From contig NZ_SJJZ01000001.1 of NCBI RefSeq assembly GCF_004331345.1, forward strand, positions 372,001-436,000: 64,000 bases of DNA, written 5' to 3'. Position 1 is the stretch's first letter. Every line of letters begins with the position of its first letter. The notes under the pieces are model-generated. The model was given only the letters and a program-made list of their open reading frames with translations, was not told where the DNA came from and searched no databases. The translations under genes were made by a program, and so were the position numbers. This DNA comes from Kribbella soli. Lineage in GTDB: Bacteria > Actinomycetota > Actinomycetes > Propionibacteriales > Kribbellaceae. This document shows positions 41,525-50,178 of the stretch, one piece after another.

Positions 41525-43642
41525 GTGAGGAAACTGCTGCTGCCTGTCCTGACTGTTGCCACGCTGGTCGGGAGTCTCGTCGTACCCGGATCCACCGCCG
41601 CGCCCACCGCCGAGCCGGGTGTCATCAAGCCGGCCGCCGTGCGGTCAGCGACGCTCGGTGAGGACATCAAGTACAACGTCTACCTGCCGGCTGGGTACGA
41701 CGCGTCGGACCGGCGCTACCCGGTCGTCTACCTGCTGCACGGGCGCGGCGACTCGATGAGTGCCTGGACGCAGGTCAAGAGCCGGCTGGACGAACTGATC
41801 GGGAGCGGCGAGATCCCACCGACGATCGCGATCATGCCGGACGCGCCGTGGAGCAGCCGGGCGAGCTGGTACGTCGACTCGGCGTACCGAGGAACCGATC
41901 CGGGACGACCCGTCGAGACCGCGTTCTTCAAGGATCTCGTGCCGCAGATCGACGCGACGTACCGCACCATCGCGGACCGCACCGGCCGGGCCATCGCCGG
42001 CTATTCGATGGGCGGGGCCGGCGCGCTCCGCTACTCGCTGGCACATCCGGACGTGTTCGGCGCAGCGATCGCCCTCAGTCCGGCCGTGTATTTCCCGTTG
42101 CCGCCGAGCGATTCGAGCACCCGCGATTTCGGTGCCTTCGGCAAGGGTAAGGACCCGTTCGTCGAGTCGACGTACCTGAAGCTGAACTGGCCCGCCGCGC
42201 TGAAGTCGTTCGCGGCGACCGGGCTGCAGTCGCATCTGTTCCTCGCGGTCGGCGACGACGAGTACAAGAACCCGAAGCCGATCGACGCCACCCACGACCT
42301 CGACTTCGAGACGCATGTGGTGTTCAACCAGGCGGCGCGGGTGCCGACCCTCACCTCGGAGTTCCGGGTCGTCGACGGCGGGCACGACTGGGACGTCTGG
42401 GGACCGACGTTCGCCGAAGGCGCGAAGTACATCTTCCAGTACCTCGGGAAGCCGCCGGCCACGCCGATGCAGGCCGCGATCACCGGTACGCCGGGCGAGG
42501 ACCGCGCCGGCGGAATCGCAACAGATGCCTCAGGCAACATTTACCAGGCGGTCGCGGCAGCGGGCGCGCTGGACGGCCAGCCGTACGCCGGCGGCACGGA
42601 TGTCGCGCTGACCAAGTATCGCGCCGACGGGTCGCGCGAGTGGACGCGATCGCTGGGAACCGCTGGGACGGAACGCGCGTACGGCGTTGCTGTGGACGCG
42701 GACGGGCGGGTCGTGGTGACCGGCTACACGAACGGCGATCTGGACGGCGCACATGCGGGGAACGCCACGGACGATGCGTTCGCAGCGCAGTACGACGCTG
42801 ACGGGAATCGCCGGTGGCTGACGCAGTTCGGCGTACCGGGCGTGGCGGATCGGAGCTACTCGGTGGCGATCGACGGAACCGCGGTGTACGTCGGCGGCTA
42901 CACGAAGGGCGCTCTGGGCGGAGCGAACCAGGGCGACAAGGACGTGTTCGTTGCGCGGCTCGATGCGGATGGGAAGCAGGTGTGGTTGCGGCAGACCGGC
43001 AGCGCAGGCGAGGACAAGGGGATGTCGGTCGCGGTCTCGGGTGGCGCGGTTTACCTGGCCGGGATGACGGCCGGCGAACTCGGTACGTCGGCCGGCGGCA
43101 TCGACGGATTCCTCGCGCGCTACTCGCCCAACGGCGATCCGGTGTGGACGAAGCAGGTCGGCACCGCTGCGTCCGACGAGGTGTGGGGCGTCGCGCCGGA
43201 TCCGGCGGGCGGCGTCTATCTGACCGGCTACACAGCAGGCGATTTCGCGGGAACGTTGAGCGGAGACAAGGACATCCTGGTCGCTCGTGCCGACGCAGAC
43301 GGCGTACTGACGTGGCGGGACCAGTTCGGAACGACCGGCAACGACAAGGCCGCCGCGGTGGCGGTAGATGCGAGCGGTGCGGTGTATGTCGGCGGCTTCA
43401 CGGACGGATCGTTGGAGACCCCACTGGGCAAGTTCGACGGCGTACTGACGAAGTACTCACCCGACCATGCACGCAGCTGGACGCGACAGTTCGGTACGGC
43501 GGACGATGACGCGGCAGATGCTTACGCCGAAGCGAATCTGTACCTCACCACGACGTCGGTCGGGACCCAACTGTCCGGTCTGACCGCAACCGATGTGTTC
43601 CGGACGACCTTCACCACAGACGGCGCGAACAAGCTGCCGTAG
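41525..43642 (+). CDS. Secreted esterase fused to SBBP beta-propeller repeats
   Basis: 705-residue exported protein. After a signal peptide (about 1-26) comes an esterase-D/feruloyl-esterase-like domain (about 40-315) with VVYLLHGRGDS and the nucleophile Ser161 in AGYSMGGAG. The C-terminal part (about 320-700) has seven to eight SBBP-type repeats of roughly 50 residues (for example VAVDADGRVVVTGYTNGDLD and VAVDASGAVYVGGFTDGSLE), which form a beta-propeller. The repeats may bind glycan or cell wall. The start is GTG 41525 without a ribosome site, just behind a LacI-type palindrome. Confidence 0.85.
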   Translation: MRKLLLPVLTVATLVGSLVVPGSTAAPTAEPGVIKPAAVRSATLGEDIKYNVYLPAGYDASDRRYPVVYLLHGRGDSMSAWTQVKSRLDELIGSGEIPPTIAIMPDAPWSSRASWYVDSAYRGTDPGRPVETAFFKDLVPQIDATYRTIADRTGRAIAGYSMGGAGALRYSLAHPDVFGAAIALSPAVYFPLPPSDSSTRDFGAFGKGKDPFVESTYLKLNWPAALKSFAATGLQSHLFLAVGDDEYKNPKPIDATHDLDFETHVVFNQAARVPTLTSEFRVVDGGHDWDVWGPTFAEGAKYIFQYLGKPPATPMQAAITGTPGEDRAGGIATDASGNIYQAVAAAGALDGQPYAGGTDVALTKYRADGSREWTRSLGTAGTERAYGVAVDADGRVVVTGYTNGDLDGAHAGNATDDAFAAQYDADGNRRWLTQFGVPGVADRSYSVAIDGTAVYVGGYTKGALGGANQGDKDVFVARLDADGKQVWLRQTGSAGEDKGMSVAVSGGAVYLAGMTAGELGTSAGGIDGFLARYSPNGDPVWTKQVGTAASDEVWGVAPDPAGGVYLTGYTAGDFAGTLSGDKDILVARADADGVLTWRDQFGTTGNDKAAAVAVDASGAVYVGGFTDGSLETPLGKFDGVLTKYSPDHARSWTRQFGTADDDAADAYAEANLYLTTTSVGTQLSGLTATDVFRTTFTTDGANKLP

Positions 43643-43793
43643 AACGTTTGGTGGGCTCCACGACCGCGTTCCGGCCGGGCGAGTCACGGCCGGACAACCA
43701 CCTGACAGTCGGGGAGCCCGCTGAACACCACATCACGTTCAGTGTCCGAAGCACAACTCGTTCAGCCGTTTGTCTTTTGATTCCGCCAAAGTT

Positions 43794-43813
43794 CCTTTTG
43801 CATCTGCAAAAGG
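43794..43813. terminator. Hairpin between convergent esterase and tagA genes
   Basis: CCTTTTGCA and TGCAAAAGG form a perfect 9 bp stem with a 2-base centre. The stretch 43740-43815 is AT-richer than its surroundings and repeats CTTTTG/CAAAAG. It can terminate both convergent transcripts; the rest of the 191 bp gap shows no other structure. Confidence 0.55.
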
Positions 43814-43833
43814 CGTCTGCACGTGCACGCGGA

Positions 43834-44394
43834 TTACCGGGCTATACAGGTCTTCAAGTGGTCGTTCACGATGCCGGTGGCCTGCATCAACGCGTACGCC
43901 GTGGTGGGTCCGACGAAGACGAAACCCTTCTTCTTCAAGGCCTTCGACATCGCCACGGACTCAGGAGTCGTGGCCGGTACGTCGGCCAGCGTCTTCGGAG
44001 CCGCGTGCTTCGCGGGCCGGAACGACCAGAGCAGGTCGGTGAACTCGCCTTCGGCCAGGTCGAGCAGCGCGCGGGCGTTGGAGATCGTCGCGTTGATCTT
44101 CAACCGGTTGCGGACGATGCCGGGGTCAGCCATCAACCGCTCGAAATCAGTGTCGTCGTACTTCGCGATCGTCTCCGGATCGAACTGTGCGAACGCGGCC
44201 CGGAAGTTCTCCCGTTTGCGCAGGATCGTGATCCACGACAGGCCCGACTGAAACCCCTCGAGGGTCATTCGCTCGAACAGCGCGACATCGGTGCGGATCT
44301 CCTTGCCCCACTCGGTGTCGTGATATTCGACGTACTCCGGTGCGGACGTCGCCCATCCGCAGCGCGGCTGCCCGTCCGGTCCGACGACCGTCAT
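43834..44394 (-). CDS. tagA: DNA-3-methyladenine glycosylase I
   Basis: 186-residue base-excision repair enzyme removing 3-methyladenine. Family hallmarks are RCGWATSAPEYVEYHDTEWG at the start, FERMTLEGFQSGLSWITILR, and GFVFVGPTTAYALMQATGIV near the end. The zinc-binding residues of Tag are represented by Cys12 (RCGW), His25, and the late His and Cys in NDHLKTC. It overlaps the SRPBCC gene by 4 bp (ATGA). M. tuberculosis tagA (Rv1210) also follows a DivIVA-type gene. Confidence 0.94.
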   Translation of the reverse strand: MTVVGPDGQPRCGWATSAPEYVEYHDTEWGKEIRTDVALFERMTLEGFQSGLSWITILRKRENFRAAFAQFDPETIAKYDDTDFERLMADPGIVRNRLKINATISNARALLDLAEGEFTDLLWSFRPAKHAAPKTLADVPATTPESVAMSKALKKKGFVFVGPTTAYALMQATGIVNDHLKTCIAR

Positions 44395-44870
44395 GCGTTG
44401 GCCTCCTTGACGAGCCGCCGGAGCGAGATCCGCATCATCACCTCGAACGCCGGGCGCACCACCGGCCAGGCGAATGCGCCCAGGCGACCGAGCGGCGGTA
44501 CGACGTCCTCGGACCAGGTGAACGTGCTGCCGAAGACCGACGTACCGCGGTCGACGCCACAGAACACTCTCGGCTCGATGGCGAACGTCCCGGTGCCGCG
44601 GACGATCTTGCCGAGATGCTTCACCGTGCACTCGCGCGGTGGATCCCAGTGTGTGATGACCATGTCGTCAGTGAACCCGACGCCACCGACAGAAGTCCGC
44701 GCCGCGACTCCCCCACCGACGCCGACGCCGTCGTTGTCGGTGCCCCAGACGCGGGTGAACAGCATCCAGCGGGACTGGCGCTCCCAGTCCATCACCACGT
44801 CCCAGGCGACCTCAGGCGCCAGCAGCAACTCGACCGACGCCTCTGCGTGACAGCTCCTCGTCGCGTCCAT
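44391..44870 (-). CDS. SRPBCC (polyketide cyclase/START-like) family protein
   Basis: 159-residue helix-grip protein. The opening SCHAEASVELLLAPEVAWDVVMDWERQSRWML is the classic start of polyketide-cyclase/dehydrase-like lipid-binding proteins. It is expected to bind a hydrophobic ligand in its central cavity; no catalytic residue is evident. It is nested in the tag-DivIVA operon with overlaps on both sides (4 bp and 1 bp), so it is co-translated with them. Its role is unknown. Confidence 0.85.
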   Translation of the reverse strand: MDATRSCHAEASVELLLAPEVAWDVVMDWERQSRWMLFTRVWGTDNDGVGVGGGVAARTSVGGVGFTDDMVITHWDPPRECTVKHLGKIVRGTGTFAIEPRVFCGVDRGTSVFGSTFTWSEDVVPPLGRLGAFAWPVVRPAFEVMMRISLRRLVKEANA

Positions 44871-45973
44871 CAGCTGGGGCGCTGATACGCCCCTTCACCC
44901 TGCTGATCCGCAGGCGGCCAGAACCGCCACCCCTCCTCGTCCCCGTCCCCAGCCGCCCCGTTGACGCCAGCCTGCTGCGCCCCCTGCTCCGGGGCCTGCT
45001 GTCCCGGGGCCTGCTGCTCCTGGGTCTGCTGCTCGACCTGCGGCTGAGGTGCGGCGGTGCGCTCGTCCGACGTCTGCTCAGGCGCCTGTGCAGTCCAGTG
45101 CTGCGACTGCGACTGAGCGGAAGCCTGCGGTGCCTCCGGAGCCTGCGGCTGCTGCAGTTGCGGTGGCTGCTGCTGTTGCGACGGCTCCTGCGGCTGCTCC
45201 TGCGGCTGCTGCAACGTCCAGTGCGCGGTGGGTGGCTCGGCGGGAGGTTCTGCAGGCGCTGGGTCCGGCTGCTGCTGGGGCTGCTGAGCGGGAGGTGCCT
45301 GATGCGGAGCCGGCGTGCGGCGTGGGGTCACCGGTTGCGACTGGGCTTCCAGTACGGCGCGCGCCTCGGCCTGCAGGCGCTCGTACTCGTCCGCGGCTGC
45401 CTGGATCGCCCGCGGCAGTTCGGTCGTCTCCGGCTCGTCGTCCGCTGCGTCGGGAGCTACGGACGCCTGCGGTACGTCGGGCGTCGCGCCCTCAGACTGC
45501 GCCGACCCAACGGATCCAGCGGAGTCGGTCGGCTCCGCGGTGTCCTCCGGGGCGGCAGGCTCAGCTGCCGGCGCAGGTTGGGCGATGGGGTCGGGACCGC
45601 CTACCAGGATCGGTGGCTGGGTGCCGGTGTCCTCGAACTCGCTCGGGTCGTACGGCCGGGAGCTGAAGCCGTGCCCGTCCGGTGCCTCGACGATCGGGGC
45701 GACGGCGCGCTCCAGGTCGGCGATCCGGCGGTCGCGTTCGGCGACCTCCTTCGCGACCCGTTCGAGCAGCGTGTCGACCTCGTCCATCCGGTAGCCGCGC
45801 ACCCCGACCGCGAACCGCGCCGACTCGATATCGGTCGACGTGAGCGCTTGCCGCGCCGGCACGGTCATGTCGGGCCGGTCGTCGTACGCCGTGCTCATGG
45901 CACCCCAACGACCCGAGGCCACTACCGCTACAGCCCCGATCAACAGCACCACGATCAGCCCGAAGAACCACAT
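44870..45973 (-). CDS. Membrane-anchored DivIVA-domain protein with long Gln/Pro-rich tail
   Basis: 367-residue protein with an N-terminal membrane helix (about 2-22, WFFGLIVVLLIGAVAVVASG), then a short DivIVA domain (about 45-90; RFAVGVRGYRMDEVDTLLER, VAKEVAERDRRIADLERAVA) with coiled-coil character. The remaining 240 residues are disordered and rich in Gln, Pro, Ala and Glu. It probably localises to curved membrane at poles or septa. Start ATG 45973; GTG 45976 also possible. Rv1209 in M. tuberculosis occupies the same place as I recall. Confidence 0.82.
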   Translation of the reverse strand: MWFFGLIVVLLIGAVAVVASGRWGAMSTAYDDRPDMTVPARQALTSTDIESARFAVGVRGYRMDEVDTLLERVAKEVAERDRRIADLERAVAPIVEAPDGHGFSSRPYDPSEFEDTGTQPPILVGGPDPIAQPAPAAEPAAPEDTAEPTDSAGSVGSAQSEGATPDVPQASVAPDAADDEPETTELPRAIQAAADEYERLQAEARAVLEAQSQPVTPRRTPAPHQAPPAQQPQQQPDPAPAEPPAEPPTAHWTLQQPQEQPQEPSQQQQPPQLQQPQAPEAPQASAQSQSQHWTAQAPEQTSDERTAAPQPQVEQQTQEQQAPGQQAPEQGAQQAGVNGAAGDGDEEGWRFWPPADQQGEGAYQRPS

Positions 45974-46029
45974 CACGGGACCGATCGTGCCATGCCGGGC
46001 GAGTCAACCGCGAAAACCCCCGGGATTTG

Positions 46030-46187
46030 GAGGTCGCGCGAGGCGGTGACGCCGTCGCGAGCGTCGTCCCGCGGAGTGCTGGGCAAGGCGGAGGAGGGAG
46101 GCAGGACGGAGTCCTGTCGACCGACGACAACGCCGCCCAGTGCCCGCGGGACGGCGCGCAGCAGGCGTCACCGCCTCGCGCGACCTC
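46030..46187. repeat. 158-nt fully self-complementary element E2
   Basis: Arms 46030-46053 and 46164-46187 are perfectly complementary over 24 bp (each contains CGCGCGAGGCGGTGACGCC or its complement). Weaker pairing continues to an apical hairpin CAGGAC-GGA-GTCCTG (46102-46116), placed exactly at the centre. It begins directly after the LOG stop codon and fills most of the gap to the DivIVA gene. It shares ordered motifs with E1 at 39120-39284. No protein-coding signal is seen. Confidence 0.8.
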
Positions 46188-47045
46188 TCAGCTCCCGTCG
46201 GAGCCGAGGCGGTGATCCCGGCGGGCCGGCTCGTTCGCGGCGTCGACCTCGCGGGCGGCCGCTGCGGCGGCCTCCTCGGCGGCCTCGTCGGCGAGTTCGC
46301 CGGCCTTGACGATGTAGCTGATCGCCTCGTCGACGTCGTCCGTGACGACGAACATCTCCAGGTCGGCGGCCGAGATCTTCCCGTCCTCGAGCATGGTTGT
46401 GCGCAGCCAGTCGACCAGCCCGCCCCAGTACGACGTACCGAACAGGACGACCGGGAACGACGTGACCTTCCGGGTCTGCGCCAGCGTGAGCGCCTCGAAC
46501 ATCTCGTCCAGCGTGCCGAACCCGCCCGGCATCACCACGAACCCCTGGGCGTACTTCACGAACATCGTCTTCCGGGTGAAGAAGTACCGGAAGTTCATGC
46601 CGACATCGACCCACTCGTTCAGGCCGTTCTCGAAGGGCAGTTCGATACCGAGCCCGACCGACACCCCGCCGGCCTCGGACGCGCCCTTGTTCGCGGCCTC
46701 CATCACGCCCGGTCCGCCGCCGGTGATCACGGCGTACCCGGCCTCGACCAGCTTCCGCCCGAACTCCTCGGCGGCGGCGTACATCGGGTCGTCCACCTTG
46801 GTCCGCGCCGACCCGAACACGCTGATCGCTGCCCCGAGCTCGGCCAGCATGCCGAATCCCTCGATGAACTCCGACTGGATCCGCAGCACCCGCCACGGGT
46901 CAGTGTGCACCCAGTCCGACGGCCCGCGACTGTCCAGGAGGCGCTGCTCGGACGTGGACTGCTGCACCTGGTTGCGCCGCATCGTGACCGGCCCGCGCTG
47001 CTGCTGGCCGACCGGACGGTCGGGGTGGGTTGATGGTTCTGACAT
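46188..47045 (-). CDS. LOG family protein (TIGR00730), cytokinin riboside 5'-monophosphate phosphoribohydrolase-like
   Basis: 285-residue Rossmann-fold protein. The nucleotide motifs GGGPGVMEAANKG (109-121) and PGGFGTLDE (173-181) are intact and define the LOG family, whose members release free cytokinin-type bases from nucleotides. M. tuberculosis Rv1205 is the homologue near dapE. The N-terminal 40 residues are a variable basic extension. Its stop abuts element E2. Why a bacterium keeps it next to dapE is not known. Confidence 0.9.
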   Translation of the reverse strand: MSEPSTHPDRPVGQQQRGPVTMRRNQVQQSTSEQRLLDSRGPSDWVHTDPWRVLRIQSEFIEGFGMLAELGAAISVFGSARTKVDDPMYAAAEEFGRKLVEAGYAVITGGGPGVMEAANKGASEAGGVSVGLGIELPFENGLNEWVDVGMNFRYFFTRKTMFVKYAQGFVVMPGGFGTLDEMFEALTLAQTRKVTSFPVVLFGTSYWGGLVDWLRTTMLEDGKISAADLEMFVVTDDVDEAISYIVKAGELADEAAEEAAAAAAREVDAANEPARRDHRLGSDGS

Positions 47046-47082
47046 GCGTCCAGGTTATTGCCTGGCCGGTAACCGGGCGCGT

Positions 47083-48150
47083 TCAGGCGCGGTCTGTCAA
47101 CCAACTCCTCAGCCGCTGTTCACACAGCTCGATCTCGGCCTCGGGCACGAACTCGTCCTGCTTGTGCGCGTACAGCGGGTCGCCCGGCCCGTAGTTCACC
47201 GCCGGTACGCCGAGCAACGTGAACCGCGCCACGTCCGTCCACCCGAACTTCGGCTGCGGCTCCCCGCCCACCACCTGCAGGAACGCCGCCGCGGCCGGCC
47301 GCTCGAGCCCCGGGAGCCCGCCCGGCGCGGAGTCCGTCACGGTCACGTCGTACCCCTCGAAGACCTCGCGCAGGTGCGCCTCGGCCTCCGCCTCGGACCG
47401 GTTCGGCGCGAAGCGGTAGTTGATCGTCACCGTGCACAGATCCGGTACGACGTTGCCGGCGACGCCACCCGTGATCGCGACCGCGTTCAGCCCCTCGCGG
47501 TACTCGAGCCCGTCGATCGGCACCCGCCGCGGCTCGTACGCCGCCAGTCGCGCGAGCACCCCGCCCGCGGCGTGGATCGCGTTGCTACCCATCCACGAAC
47601 GCGCCGAGTGCGCCCGCTCACCGCGGGTGGTGACCTCGATCCGCATCGTGCCCTGGCAGCCGGCCTCGACGACCGCGTTCGACGGCTCCATCACGACCGC
47701 GAACACGCCTTCGAGCAGTTCCGGGTTGGAGCGGGTCAGCTTGAACAGACCGTTCCGCTCGGCCTCGATCTCCTCGCAGTCGTAGAACACGTACGTGATG
47801 TCCCGGTTCGGCTCGTCGAGGGTCGCGGCGAGCCGCAGCCCGACCGCGACACCGCCCTTCATGTCGCACGCGCCGAGGCCGTGGATCAGGCCGTCGGCGC
47901 GGCGGGCCGGGAGGTTGTCGTTGAGCGGCACGGTGTCGAGGTGACCGGCGAGGACGACCCGCTCGGCGCGGCCGAGGTCGGTGCGGGCGACGACGGTGTT
48001 GCCGTGCCGGAACACCTTCAGATGCGGGTACGCCGACAACGCCGCCTCGACCTTGTCCGCGAGCTTCTCCTCCGTCCCGCTGACCGAGGAGACGTTCACC
48101 AGCGCCTCGGTCAGATCCGGCCCGGATACGGTCAGGTCCAGCTTGGTCAT
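47083..48150 (-). CDS. dapE: Succinyl-diaminopimelate desuccinylase
   Basis: 355-residue M20 zinc hydrolase of lysine/meso-DAP biosynthesis. Metal and catalytic residues appear in VLAGHLDTVPLNDN, GACDMKGGVAV, YVFYDCEEIEAERNG and VVMEPSNAVVEAGCQG; the dimerisation domain lies in the middle and the last ligand in NYGPGDPLYAHKQDE. Start ATG 48150. It overlaps the VOC gene by 4 bp. Its pathway partner dapD is 13 kb away at 61221, unlike the adjacent dapD/dapE of mycobacteria. Confidence 0.94.
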   Translation of the reverse strand: MTKLDLTVSGPDLTEALVNVSSVSGTEEKLADKVEAALSAYPHLKVFRHGNTVVARTDLGRAERVVLAGHLDTVPLNDNLPARRADGLIHGLGACDMKGGVAVGLRLAATLDEPNRDITYVFYDCEEIEAERNGLFKLTRSNPELLEGVFAVVMEPSNAVVEAGCQGTMRIEVTTRGERAHSARSWMGSNAIHAAGGVLARLAAYEPRRVPIDGLEYREGLNAVAITGGVAGNVVPDLCTVTINYRFAPNRSEAEAEAHLREVFEGYDVTVTDSAPGGLPGLERPAAAAFLQVVGGEPQPKFGWTDVARFTLLGVPAVNYGPGDPLYAHKQDEFVPEAEIELCEQRLRSWLTDRA

Positions 48151-48836
48151 GGCGAGTCCTCGGTCGGGGGCAGGAAGACGCAGAATTCGTTGCCTTCGGG
48201 GTCGGCGCAGATGTGCCAGCCGATCTCGTCGTCCTTGGGCCGCAGCAGTGTCGCACCCGCGTCGAGCACCGGCTGCAGGGCGGGTGCGGTGACGTCCCAG
48301 TGCACGCGGTTCTTGACCGTCTTCGGCTCCGGGACCGGGTTGAAGACCCAGTACCTGAATGGCAGCCCGAGGACGTTCTCGAGCCAGTAGTACGGCCGGC
48401 CCGGACGGCTCGAGAAGTCGCCGCCGACCACGTTCGCCCACCAGCGGGCCTGCGCCTCCGGATCAGCCGAGTCGACGATCAGTTCCATCAGCCGGTACGC
48501 CGGGACCGTCTCGCGGACGAACCCGCAGAACTCACCGCCCTCCGGGTCGGTCAGCACCGTCCACTGCTGGGCCTCGGTCTCCGGGGACTGGATCGTCGCA
48601 CCGGAGCGTTCGAGGTCCGCGATGTCACCGGCGATGACGTCGAGGTGCACGCGGTTCTTCACGGTCTTCGGCTCCGGGACCTTGCACATCCAGATGGTCT
48701 TCTCCGGGGCGTCGCCGACCAGCACGTTCGGGTTGTCGGCCGGCGCGGTCAGCCCGATCGTCCGTCCCCAGAAGGCAGCCATCTCACTCGGGCTCGCCAC
48801 GTCCACACACAGGTCCTTGAACCGCGCGACGCTCAT
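48147..48836 (-). CDS. VOC (glyoxalase/bleomycin-resistance) superfamily protein, two tandem domains
   Basis: 229-residue protein made of two glyoxalase-like halves (about 1-115 and 120-229). Each ends in a near-identical block: PEPKTVKNRVHLDVIAGD and PEPKTVKNRVHWDVTAPA, then DPEGGEFCGF and DPEGNEFCVF. This is the Glyoxalase_6 type common in actinobacteria. I start at ATG 48836 (MSVARFKDLCVD). It precedes dapE with a 4 bp overlap. No substrate is known; the duplicated halves suggest a single-chain pseudo-dimer. Confidence 0.86.
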   Translation of the reverse strand: MSVARFKDLCVDVASPSEMAAFWGRTIGLTAPADNPNVLVGDAPEKTIWMCKVPEPKTVKNRVHLDVIAGDIADLERSGATIQSPETEAQQWTVLTDPEGGEFCGFVRETVPAYRLMELIVDSADPEAQARWWANVVGGDFSSRPGRPYYWLENVLGLPFRYWVFNPVPEPKTVKNRVHWDVTAPALQPVLDAGATLLRPKDDEIGWHICADPEGNEFCVFLPPTEDSP

Positions 48837-48846
48837 ACCGCACACA

Positions 48847-49458
48847 TTATCCGGCGGTGCGCTTGCGGTAGTGCCGGTTCACCCGCTCGCGATTCCCGCA
48901 GGCCGGCGAGCACCACGTCTGCCGCGGGTCGTCCTGCAGGAAGTACTTCACACACCGCGCCGCCGGGCAGGCCCGCAGCCGTGCGCGGTCCGGGCTCGCC
49001 AGGAAGTCGATCGCCGACCGCCCGACCGCGCCGACCAGCAACGCGATCGGGTCCTCGGTCCGGTACGCCCATCGCACAACCGGCTCGTCCACCCATTCCA
49101 ACTCCGTCGTACCCAACCGCTCCGCCGCCCGGTTCACCATCCGCAGCGCATCCTCGACCGTCATCAACCGCGCGGCATCCGCCTTACTAGGAGCCCCAGG
49201 AGCAACCGCCCGAGCAAACAACGCCCGCACCGCCCCCCGAATCCGCACCAGCTCCTCCCACAGGTTGGGGAGGATTTCTGCCCGATCCGGGCGCAAAAAC
49301 CTCCCCAAGTCGGACTCGGCCCCCAACACGTGCGCAACCAACAGGTCGTGCTCGGTGAGCCAGGCAGCTGCCTCCTCCGGAGTGGAGAGCAGGTCCGCGA
49401 CGCCACCGTGACCGTCGTGCTTGATCGTGGCGGCTAAAGCGAAGGCGAGCGTGGTCAT
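48847..49458 (-). CDS. CGNR zinc-finger domain protein (putative regulator)
   Basis: 203-residue ABATE/CGNR protein with a complete C-terminal zinc finger: RACPAARCVKYFLQDDPRQT, then WCSPACGNRERVNRHYRK, so the name-giving CGNR is present. The N-terminal domain resembles stress-related ABATE domains. An F3-family palindrome (49265-49308) lies inside the gene, covering codons around residues 51-65 (LGRFLRPDRAEILPNLW), and keeps the frame open. It diverges from the mycothiol-type gene at 49512. Paralogue: 18820-19356. Confidence 0.87.
   Translation of the reverse strand: MTTLAFALAATIKHDGHGGVADLLSTPEEAAAWLTEHDLLVAHVLGAESDLGRFLRPDRAEILPNLWEELVRIRGAVRALFARAVAPGAPSKADAARLMTVEDALRMVNRAAERLGTTELEWVDEPVVRWAYRTEDPIALLVGAVGRSAIDFLASPDRARLRACPAARCVKYFLQDDPRQTWCSPACGNRERVNRHYRKRTAG
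49265..49308. repeat. Intragenic palindrome, family F3 (copy 2)
   Basis: TTGGGGAGG and CCTCCCCAA flank an inner TGCCCG-ATC-CGGGCG; overall about 16 of 20 positions pair. It shares GGGGAG-N5-CTGCCCGAT-Y-CGGGC and CTCCCCAA with the palindrome at 35788-35826 at the same spacing. Unlike copy 1 it is inside a reading frame. Confidence 0.6.
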
Positions 49459-49511
49459 CTGATGATACTAATGGGATATTCGACTGATGGCATGTGAATG
49501 AAGGAGCTGCT

Positions 49512-50177
49512 GTGGCCCTGAATGAAGTACGTGCGATTGCCGGTCAGCTGCTCGCGCTGACGGGAGATCTCGACGACGACGCCGCACGTGCCGGGTCGGG
49601 CCTGCCCGGGTGGTCGCGTGGTCATGTGATCACCCACGTCGCGAACTTCTCCGAGGCGATGACGCGTCAGGTCGACGAGGCGCTGCAGGGACGCCTCATC
49701 GAGGTGTACGACGGTGGGCGCCCGGCGCGGGATGCCGCGATCGAGGCCGGCGCCGACCGTCCCGCCGCCGAGCTCCGGTCCCACCTGACGCAGGCCGTCA
49801 CCACGTTGCTCGCCTCCTGGGACAAGGTCGGCCCCACCGACTGGCCGCTCCCGATCCTGCACCGCAACAGCAACCTCTCCGCGGGCCTGCAGGCCACGTG
49901 GCGCGAACTCACCATCCACACCACAGACCTCGACCTCGGCATCACCGCCACCACCTGGTCCGACGACTTCTGCCTGCACCTGCTCGACTTCCTCCGCGCC
50001 CGCACCCCCGACAACACCCACCTGATCCTCAAGTCCCCCACCATCACCTGGGACAACGGCACCGGAGAGGACATCACCCTCGAAGGCGCCCTCACCGACC
50101 TAACCGCCTGGTACGCCGGCCGCCCAACCCCAGGCCCCATCACAGGCTCAACCCCGGACCTCCTCGCCTGGCCGTGA
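49512..50177 (+). CDS. Maleylpyruvate isomerase family mycothiol-dependent enzyme (DinB-like)
   Basis: 221-residue protein of the MDMPI-N/TIGR03083 type. The N-terminal four-helix domain reads GDLDDDAARAGSGLPGWSRG, then HVITHVANFSEAMTRQVDEA; the His residues (GHVITHVA) and a later His in ELTIHTTDLDLG would hold a metal ion, as in mycothiol S-transferases. Start GTG 49512 because AAGGAG is 6 nt before it; GTG 49494 lacks this. It probably conjugates or isomerises small electrophiles using mycothiol. The substrate is unknown. Confidence 0.85.
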   Translation: MALNEVRAIAGQLLALTGDLDDDAARAGSGLPGWSRGHVITHVANFSEAMTRQVDEALQGRLIEVYDGGRPARDAAIEAGADRPAAELRSHLTQAVTTLLASWDKVGPTDWPLPILHRNSNLSAGLQATWRELTIHTTDLDLGITATTWSDDFCLHLLDFLRARTPDNTHLILKSPTITWDNGTGEDITLEGALTDLTAWYAGRPTPGPITGSTPDLLAWP

Positions 50178-50178
50178 C

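Noticed and set aside
46030..46187. Element E2 as part of a small gene
   Set aside because: The open frames there are short, Arg/Gly-rich and without a ribosome site; the self-complementarity explains the composition better.
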